From an uncultured Clostridium sp. (lineage in GTDB: Bacteria; Bacillota; Clostridia; Clostridiales; Clostridiaceae): a stretch of 58,199 nt of DNA. A model generated the notes under the pieces. That model was not told the DNA's origin. It did no database searches and saw only the letters and a list, made by a program, of their open reading frames with translations. A program made the translations under genes and the position numbers. Numbering within the stretch: position 1 is the first letter of the stretch; every line of letters begins with the position of its first letter. Positions 52,204 to 58,199 of the stretch are shown here, in pieces. The DNA lies in NCBI GenBank assembly GCA_900539375.1, contig UQBY01000022.1, forward strand, positions 1-58,199, in the 5' to 3' direction.

Positions 52204-55200
52204 ATGATGAAAAGATTAAAAAAACTGATATCATATTTTATGATGATATTTATTGCATCTACTTTATTTCAAAATATTAATGTTAAAAAAACTTTTGCAG
52301 CAGATGAATTTAAAAAATTCCCAATAAATTCTGAAAAATATGAAGGAAGTTATTTTAAGTACAATGAAAATAATGGTCAAATAAGTATTGAAGGGGTTTA
52401 TGTAGATATTAAATATAAGGAAATAGAATTAAATATTCCAAGTGAAATTGATGGAAAACCAGTAACTGTTATAAAGAAAGAAGCATTTTCTTCAAATTCA
52501 AGATTAAAACGATTAGAGATTCCAAATACTGTAACTGATATAGAGGATGGAGCTTTTTATAATTGTAGCGATTTGAGTGAAATAAAGATGCCAAATTCAA
52601 TAAGAAAGATAGGAACTTCAACATTTAGATTTTGTAAAAAACTAAAAAATATAGTAATACCAAATACAGTAACAAGCATAGGAAAAGGTGCTTTCTACAA
52701 TTGCAACTCTTTAACTAGTATAACAATACCAGAATCAGTAAATAGTTTAGAATGGGGAGCCTTTAGAGAATGTGAGAATTTAACTAATGTAATAATATTA
52801 AATTCAGCAATTAATATAGGAGATTATGCATTTGCAGAATGTCCTAATTTAGAAAATGTAAGTATATCAAATATTAATTTAACTAATTCAGAAGCTAGTA
52901 TAGGAATTTTTGCATTTAGCCAGTGTAGTAATTTAAAAAATATAACAATACCTAATACAGTAATAAGTATAGGAAAATATGCATTTCAGGATTGTATTAG
53001 CTTAAAAAGAGTAAAAATTCCAAATAAGGTAAAAAATATAACTTACTCATCATTTAGAAATTGTAAGCAATTAGAGTATATAGAAATTCCTAATTCTGTA
53101 GTTAGTATTCAAAACTATGCATTTGAAGGATGTAGTAGTTTAACTGATATAAGCTTGCCAAATTCTATAGAAAAAATAGGGATAGGAGTATTTATTGATT
53201 GTATTAATTTAAAAAATGTAAAAATATCTAATAAAATAACTGATATAAGCATGAATTTATTTCAAAATTGTAGTGCTTTAAAAAAAGTAGAAATACCAAA
53301 TTCAGTTGAATCTATATCACAAGAAGCTTTTGAAAATTGTACAAGTCTAGAAAGTATTGTAATTCCTATGAACACTAAGGTAATAGACATTTACAGAACA
53401 TTTAGAGGATGTAATAATTTGACTATTTATGGATATAATAATTCTAGAGCTCAAAGGTATGCAGCAGAAAAGGATATTCCTTTCAAATTCGTGGATGAAT
53501 TTTATGGAAATAAAATTAAAGATTATTTTAACATACCCAATGATAAATATGGAATAATAGTAAAAGATGAAAATGGTAAGAATGTTTCTAATGGTTTAGT
53601 AACTATAAATGATAAAACATCCAAAATAAATGATGTAGGTGTTGCAATTTTTGATAATAATTTTAGTGGAGAATGTAATTATTTAAGAATAAATTGTGAA
53701 GGATATTATGAATACATAGATAAATATTTTAACATAAATAAAAGCAAAAATTATTCAAATATAACTATATATTCAAAAAATAATTCTCCATATAAACTTA
53801 AATATGCTAAGTATATTAAAAATGGTAATGAGAAAAATATTTTAAGTGAACAAGTCAAATTATCTAATAATGATGTTTTTAGTTTGCATTGTGAAGTGAT
53901 AAGTAACATAAATAATGTTGATAGATATGAATTATGGCAAAAACAAGGGAATAAGGCAATAAAAATCAGTTCTAATGGTATTTTTGAAAATTTAAATTCA
54001 TCTTTATTTGAAACTGATGAGGATATTTTTGTGAAAGTATATTCTAAATCAGGAGAAATTGTAACAACATATTTAAATTTGGAAAAAGTTAAAGAAAATG
54101 ATATGTCAAATTTAAAATTCTCTTTTGGAGGAGAAGAGATGTCTATAGGTGTTCCAGAAGAAATTCCGTACATAGGAGGAGGAGACCTTAAGATATCATT
54201 ACCAAAATCATTACCAATTGAAGTGGAAAGTGATTCAGATGGAAAAGTTAAAGTTGCTATAAATTTTGATGATTGCGATGAATTTGATGAGAAATATGAA
54301 AATGATTATGAGGCAGAGAAAGCTTGGAAAAAATTTAAAAATAATGTAAAAGCTTTTTCTCAAGATAGCAGTAAATTTAGAAATCAAAATTTTAAAAATG
54401 CTATAAAACCATTAAAAGGAATGGCAGGTTTAAATTTAGGCTTAGATTTTAGTGTGGTAGGTTATGCAGAAGGACAATTGACCAATGAAGGATTATCAAA
54501 TATATCAGGAGAACTTTGTATAAAAGTACAATCAAGTGCTGAAATGGGGGTTCAGACTGTTGTATATGTCGTTCCAATAACACTAGAATTAGCTGTGAAT
54601 TCTAGCATAAAAGCTGTAGGTACTATAAGTTATGACTTTAATAGTTCAACGCTTAGTTCTGAAACAGATTTAAAGTCAGCTGCATCACTTGAACCTTTTG
54701 CTGGTATTGGAATATCAAAATTAGCAGCGGTTGGAGTTTTCGGAAAAGCGGAGTTGGAAAATACTATACAGATAGGACTACAATGTAAATTAAAAGAATC
54801 AATTTTAAAGGGTGAATTAGGAGTAAAGGCATATATTGGCTTTTTAGAGTATAGTAAATCATGGCCAAATGATGATTATAAAATATATCCTAAAGAGGAG
54901 AAAAACATAGGTTCAGTTAAATCTAATAGTTCATTAAATAGTTTATATGATATGTCAAACTATTCATTAATTGATAGAAGTTATTTAGGCGAAAAGTCCA
55001 ATTGGTTGGGGAATAATAAATTAACTAAATTTGAATCATCATTAAAGGGTACAAGCATAGAAAATAATTCAAATATAAAGTCACTTTTTAAAAATACTTT
55101 TGGTAATTCATCACCAAAAATAATAAGCAGTAAAAATGATATAGTGATGGTCTTTATTGATGATGATAAAACAAGAGACGAATATAATGTTGGAAAGCTA

Positions 55201-57873
55201 GTATACTCTACTTATGATAAAAATACAGATACATGGAGTGAGCCAATTCAAGTAGATTCTAATAATACTTCAGACAATTCTTCATATTTATATAGTGATG
55301 GAAATGATATTTATGTTATTTATCAAGATGCAAAGAAAATATTTACTGATACAATTAAATCTAATTTTGATGAGTATACTAAATCTCTTGGAATAACAGT
55401 GGCAAAATTTAACACAAGTAATAAAAAGTTTGAAAATATTTCAACTTTAACTACAACTTCAAATTATAATTCACAACCAAAGATATCAATAATAAATAAA
55501 ATTCCAACAGCAGTATGGGTATGCAATACTAATGGAGATTATTTTGGTCTTAATGGTACAAATAATATTGTATATAGTGAATTTATAAATGGAAAGTGGG
55601 CATTACCAAAGATTTTAGTTAAAAATTTAAATTGTATTACTGATATTAATGTTGGTGCATTAAACAATAAATTTTATGTTGCATATTGTTTAGATAAAGA
55701 TAACAATTTAGAAACTACAAATGATAAAACTTTAAATATTGTTGATAAAAATGGAATTACTAAAAATTTATCAAATGGATTAGTTTCAAATCCAATATTT
55801 ACAATTATGCCAGATACAAATTTGGATAGCTTATTATGGTATGAAAATGGAAATATAAAGGTTAGCAATGATTTATCTAATAAAATAATATTACGTGAAT
55901 CTGGAATTAATAAATTAACTGATGATTTTGTTATAGCAGGAAATAAAATTATTTATTGTAATTCAGATAAAAATAATAATTCTAATATTTATATGTCAAT
56001 TTATGATAGAGCTAGTAATGCATGGAGTGATGCAATAAAAATTACAAATCAAGAGAAATATATTAATGATATAAGTGTTGTAGAAGTTGATAATAACTTA
56101 TTAGCAACATTTATGCAAAATGATATAACTATAACAGAAAATAATATTGAAGAAAGTAGTAATTTATGCTATAGCATGATAAATGAAATTAATGATATTT
56201 CATTAAATGATGTATATTATGAATTTAGTGATATTGTTCCTAATAAGAATATGAAACTTTATTGTGAAATAGAAAATAAAGGACAAAATACAATAAATAA
56301 TTTAGTAGCAGAAATTAAAGATAGTAATAGTAATGTATTGCAGAGAAAAGAGATAAATAAAAATATTTTATCAAGTGAGACTGAAAAGTTAGAAGTTGAT
56401 TTTTTAGTTCCGAGTGAAATAAAAGATAATGATTACACTATTACAGTATATGAAAAAGGTAAAGACGATAATAATATTGAAGATAATTCCTCTAAGTTTA
56501 ATATAGGTTATACTGATTTGTCAGTAAATACAAACATAGTTAAAAAAGGAAATGAGGAGTGCATATTAGCAGAAGTAAAAAATGAAAGCTATGTAAATAC
56601 ATCTGGTACTTTGAATATATATGGAACAGGAAGTTCAGAAACTCCAGTTGCAACAAAAAAGATAGATGAGTTAAAGGCAGGAGAAACCAAATTATATTAT
56701 ATAGAGCTTGGAGAAGAATATTTTAATGATAACAAAAAAGGGGTAGTAAAGGTAAGTGTTTCATCAGATAAAGAAGAATATTATGATTCAAATAATTCTG
56801 ATGAGGAATATGTTTATTATAAGCACAAGATTACATTTGTTAATGATGACAAAGAATATTATGTTACAGATTGTATGGATTCAACAGCATTAACTTCGTT
56901 TCCAGATGCGCCAATAAAGAATGGAAAACAATTTGCAGGATGGTATAAAGATGTTAATTGCACAGATGGAAATGAATTTGATGAAAAAACAATAATAAAT
57001 GATGATATTACTGTATATGCTAAATGGATTGATAAAATAGAAATAGAAAGTTTTATAGCAGATAAAGCTTCACCACAAATAAGTGGAACAACAGTAAAAT
57101 TAAGTGTAAAAGCAAAAGGAAATGGAATATTAAAATATAAGTTTATAATAAAAGATTCAAAAGGAAATTGGTATCTTTTAAGAGATTATGGAACCTCAAA
57201 TACCTATAATTGGACTACAGGAGCAATAGGAGATAAAACATTATATGTAGATGTAAAAGATGAAAATGGACAAGTTGTAAGAAAGTCAATGAATTATATA
57301 GTAAAAGAAAAAATATTAGCTCCAGAAATAAGTAGTTTTATATCAGATAAAGCCTCACCACAGGTAAGTGGAACAACAGTAAATTTAAGTGTAAAAGCAA
57401 AAGGAACAGGGACATTACAATACAAGTTCTTAATAAAAGATGCATCAGGAAACTGGTTTGTAATTCAAGATTATTCATCATCAAATATAGCAGTATGGAA
57501 AGCTAGTAAAACAGGAAATAGGACACTATATGTAGATGTAAAAGATTCAAATGGACAAGTAACAAGAAAGTCAATGAGTTACACAATAACTGCAGCAGCA
57601 CCAACAGTAACTAGCTTTACAGCAGATAAGAAATCATCACAAGCAAGTGGAATACAACTTCTATTAATGGCACAAGCAACAGGAGAAGGAGAATTACAAT
57701 ATAAATTCTTAGTAAAAGATGCATCAGGAAACTGGTTTGTAATTCAAGATTATTCATCATCAAATATAGCAGTATGGAAAGCTAGTAAAACAGGAAATAG
57801 GACACTATATGTAGATGTAAAAGATTCAAATGGACAAGTAACAAGAAAGTCAATGAATTATATTGTTAAATAA
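52204..57873 (+). CDS. Giant LRR/triple-tyrosine-repeat surface protein
   Basis: A 1,889-residue secreted protein. Order: signal peptide (about 1-33); LRR_5/BspA-type repeats (79-420, each about 23 residues, pattern IPNTVTSIGKGAFYNCNSL); a small beta domain (about 430-525); an unassigned region (530-960); a bladed, WSEP/WSDA-containing region (965-1330) suggestive of a beta-propeller; a CARDB-like domain (1335-1435) and second beta domain; a Listeria-Bacteroides (Flg_new) repeat (1541-1608, GKQFAGWYKD...ITVYAKW); and three triple-tyrosine-type modules (1612-1889), the last two nearly identical. There is no sortase motif, so attachment is probably non-covalent. GAGGGGGA precedes the double ATG. 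An adhesin role is inferred. Confidence 0.88.
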   Translation: MMKRLKKLISYFMMIFIASTLFQNINVKKTFAADEFKKFPINSEKYEGSYFKYNENNGQISIEGVYVDIKYKEIELNIPSEIDGKPVTVIKKEAFSSNSRLKRLEIPNTVTDIEDGAFYNCSDLSEIKMPNSIRKIGTSTFRFCKKLKNIVIPNTVTSIGKGAFYNCNSLTSITIPESVNSLEWGAFRECENLTNVIILNSAINIGDYAFAECPNLENVSISNINLTNSEASIGIFAFSQCSNLKNITIPNTVISIGKYAFQDCISLKRVKIPNKVKNITYSSFRNCKQLEYIEIPNSVVSIQNYAFEGCSSLTDISLPNSIEKIGIGVFIDCINLKNVKISNKITDISMNLFQNCSALKKVEIPNSVESISQEAFENCTSLESIVIPMNTKVIDIYRTFRGCNNLTIYGYNNSRAQRYAAEKDIPFKFVDEFYGNKIKDYFNIPNDKYGIIVKDENGKNVSNGLVTINDKTSKINDVGVAIFDNNFSGECNYLRINCEGYYEYIDKYFNINKSKNYSNITIYSKNNSPYKLKYAKYIKNGNEKNILSEQVKLSNNDVFSLHCEVISNINNVDRYELWQKQGNKAIKISSNGIFENLNSSLFETDEDIFVKVYSKSGEIVTTYLNLEKVKENDMSNLKFSFGGEEMSIGVPEEIPYIGGGDLKISLPKSLPIEVESDSDGKVKVAINFDDCDEFDEKYENDYEAEKAWKKFKNNVKAFSQDSSKFRNQNFKNAIKPLKGMAGLNLGLDFSVVGYAEGQLTNEGLSNISGELCIKVQSSAEMGVQTVVYVVPITLELAVNSSIKAVGTISYDFNSSTLSSETDLKSAASLEPFAGIGISKLAAVGVFGKAELENTIQIGLQCKLKESILKGELGVKAYIGFLEYSKSWPNDDYKIYPKEEKNIGSVKSNSSLNSLYDMSNYSLIDRSYLGEKSNWLGNNKLTKFESSLKGTSIENNSNIKSLFKNTFGNSSPKIISSKNDIVMVFIDDDKTRDEYNVGKLVYSTYDKNTDTWSEPIQVDSNNTSDNSSYLYSDGNDIYVIYQDAKKIFTDTIKSNFDEYTKSLGITVAKFNTSNKKFENISTLTTTSNYNSQPKISIINKIPTAVWVCNTNGDYFGLNGTNNIVYSEFINGKWALPKILVKNLNCITDINVGALNNKFYVAYCLDKDNNLETTNDKTLNIVDKNGITKNLSNGLVSNPIFTIMPDTNLDSLLWYENGNIKVSNDLSNKIILRESGINKLTDDFVIAGNKIIYCNSDKNNNSNIYMSIYDRASNAWSDAIKITNQEKYINDISVVEVDNNLLATFMQNDITITENNIEESSNLCYSMINEINDISLNDVYYEFSDIVPNKNMKLYCEIENKGQNTINNLVAEIKDSNSNVLQRKEINKNILSSETEKLEVDFLVPSEIKDNDYTITVYEKGKDDNNIEDNSSKFNIGYTDLSVNTNIVKKGNEECILAEVKNESYVNTSGTLNIYGTGSSETPVATKKIDELKAGETKLYYIELGEEYFNDNKKGVVKVSVSSDKEEYYDSNNSDEEYVYYKHKITFVNDDKEYYVTDCMDSTALTSFPDAPIKNGKQFAGWYKDVNCTDGNEFDEKTIINDDITVYAKWIDKIEIESFIADKASPQISGTTVKLSVKAKGNGILKYKFIIKDSKGNWYLLRDYGTSNTYNWTTGAIGDKTLYVDVKDENGQVVRKSMNYIVKEKILAPEISSFISDKASPQVSGTTVNLSVKAKGTGTLQYKFLIKDASGNWFVIQDYSSSNIAVWKASKTGNRTLYVDVKDSNGQVTRKSMSYTITAAAPTVTSFTADKKSSQASGIQLLLMAQATGEGELQYKFLVKDASGNWFVIQDYSSSNIAVWKASKTGNRTLYVDVKDSNGQVTRKSMNYIVK
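57434..57577 (+). repeat. 144-bp exact direct repeat, copy 1
   Basis: Identical to 57713-57856 at every base, offset 279 bp (93 codons, one module). It encodes most of the second triple-tyrosine-type module of the giant surface protein. Confidence 0.95.
57713..57856 (+). repeat. 144-bp exact direct repeat, copy 2
   Basis: Copy in the last module. Recombination between the copies would add or remove one whole 93-residue module in frame. Confidence 0.95.
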
Positions 57874-57899
57874 AAGAATTTAAGAATGATTATAAAATG

Positions 57900-57940
57900 A
57901 AAAATCAATGTAGGGTAGTTTTCTCATACATTGATTTTTT
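57900..57940 (+). terminator. Terminator after the giant surface protein gene
   Basis: AAATCAATGTA (57902-57912) pairs exactly with TACATTGATTT (57927-57937), followed by TTT. The A-rich left side makes it usable in both directions. Confidence 0.85.
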
Positions 57941-57985
57941 ATTAATATTCTTTTATAGATAGTGTAATGAATTTTATTGAAAATA

Positions 57986-58014
57986 ATGAAATATATAGAA
58001 TGATAGTTTATACT
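57986..58014 (+). promoter_or_regulatory. Second copy of the surface-protein promoter region
   Basis: ATGAAA, 17 bases, TATACT, within sequence closely matching that at 52117-52160. No start codon with a ribosome binding site follows before the window ends, so it either serves a gene further right or is a relic. The 57874-58199 tail (326 bases) otherwise holds the terminator, an inverted repeat and a possible minus-strand gene end. Confidence 0.5.
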
Positions 58015-58025
58015 ATTGTATAATA

Positions 58026-58068
58026 ATATTAACTTAATAAGTTTTTTCAGAATCTGTTAAGTTAATAT
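58026..58068. promoter_or_regulatory. 12-bp inverted repeat downstream of the duplicated promoter
   Basis: ATATTAACTTAA (58026-58037) and TTAAGTTAATAT (58057-58068) are exact inverse copies with a 19-base loop, starting about 12 bases after the -10. The left arm is also present before the gene at 52204, the right arm is not. Operator or leader hairpin are both possible. Confidence 0.45.
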
Positions 58069-58147
58069 GAAAATTAATATAAATAAGATTTTATAAATAT
58101 GCATATTAAAAAATTGCATGACAAATAAAGGTTGCTTAAATAAATTT

Positions 58148-58199
58148 TTAAAAAAGCATCCAATTCTTAATATCTTTAGTTGAATAATTTAGTCCAGCA
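58148..58199 (-). CDS. Possible 3' end of a minus-strand gene entering from the right
   Basis: A minus-strand frame open from the window edge reads AGLNYSTKDIKNWMLF and stops at 58148-58150. The composition is protein-like but only 16 codons are visible, so this is a weak call. No family can be named. Confidence 0.25.
   Translation of the reverse strand, partial: AGLNYSTKDIKNWMLF

Noticed and set aside
52440..53470. CRISPR-like or minisatellite array in the LRR region
   Set aside because: The periodicity is at protein level (about 23 residues) with diverged DNA; there are no identical repeats with unique spacers.
53751..54173. 140-codon minus-strand open frame inside the giant surface gene
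   Set aside because: The sense frame carries continuous protein-like sequence; the antisense frame has no ribosome binding site or recognisable domain.
57986..58199. A plus-strand gene starting within the last 200 bases
   Set aside because: ATG codons occur after the duplicated promoter but none has a ribosome binding site or an open frame of useful length before the edge.

Overview
The window is very AT-rich, uses A/T-ending codons throughout, has strong AGGAGG-type ribosome binding sites and many U-tailed hairpin terminators, and carries several families typical of anaerobic Firmicutes: a fused 2-hydroxyacyl-CoA dehydratase activase, a class D sortase, polysaccharide pyruvyl transferases paired with F420-hydrogenase-beta-like proteins, BspA-like leucine-rich repeat proteins and triple-tyrosine (Y_Y_Y) repeats. 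This points to Clostridium sensu stricto. I do not assign a species. I saw no tRNA, rRNA, CRISPR array, intact insertion sequence or prophage.

Layout. 1-2.9 kb: two tandem paralogous AAA-ATPase/PD-(D/E)XK genes, the first cut by the window edge. 2.9-6.5 kb: an acyltransferase-like remnant, a Wzx-type flippase and, on the minus strand, a membrane acyltransferase and a small membrane-anchored protein. 6.6-8.9 kb: a minus-strand surface operon (predicted anchored protein, class D sortase, four-helix membrane protein). 9-12.4 kb: LCP-family ligase, polyprenyl-phosphate sugar-1-phosphate transferase, GalU and a VanZ-like protein, the start of a long surface-glycan region.

12.4-18.3 kb: the most unusual segment. 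It encodes a nucleotidyltransferase-fold protein, a PqqD-like peptide-binding protein, a radical SAM/SPASM enzyme, a 58-residue precursor-like peptide that overlaps the radical SAM gene, an HPr-kinase-like protein, an S26-type peptidase with a Ser/His pair, and an ABC exporter. The peptide has a YxxP leader as in lasso peptides, three Cys and a C-terminal Ser. I read this as a peptide natural product (RiPP) cluster combining radical SAM chemistry with the kinase and nucleotidyltransferase tailoring known from lasso-peptide clusters, but without the lasso cyclase or transglutaminase-like protease.

18.4-45 kb: glycan assembly resumes with a WecG/TagA/CpsF transferase, about ten GT2/GT4/HtrL-type glycosyltransferases, a second sugar-1-phosphate transferase, a 4,6-dehydratase, an epimerase, a second flippase and two pyruvyl transferase/F420-beta-like gene sets. 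It is interrupted at 21.6-27.1 kb by a coiled-coil membrane protein, an LRR surface protein and a two-enzyme autolysin. No Wzy polymerase is recognisable. 45-52 kb: ordinary genes (small protein, DbpA helicase, TPR protein, giant dehydratase activase). 52.2-57.9 kb: a 1,889-residue LRR/Y_Y_Y surface protein with a 144-bp exact internal repeat, followed by a second copy of its promoter region.

Together the genes describe cell-surface construction: initiation and transfer of glycans, flipping, ligation by LCP, sortase anchoring, wall remodelling and adhesion-type repeat proteins, with a peptide-modification system inserted in the glycan locus.
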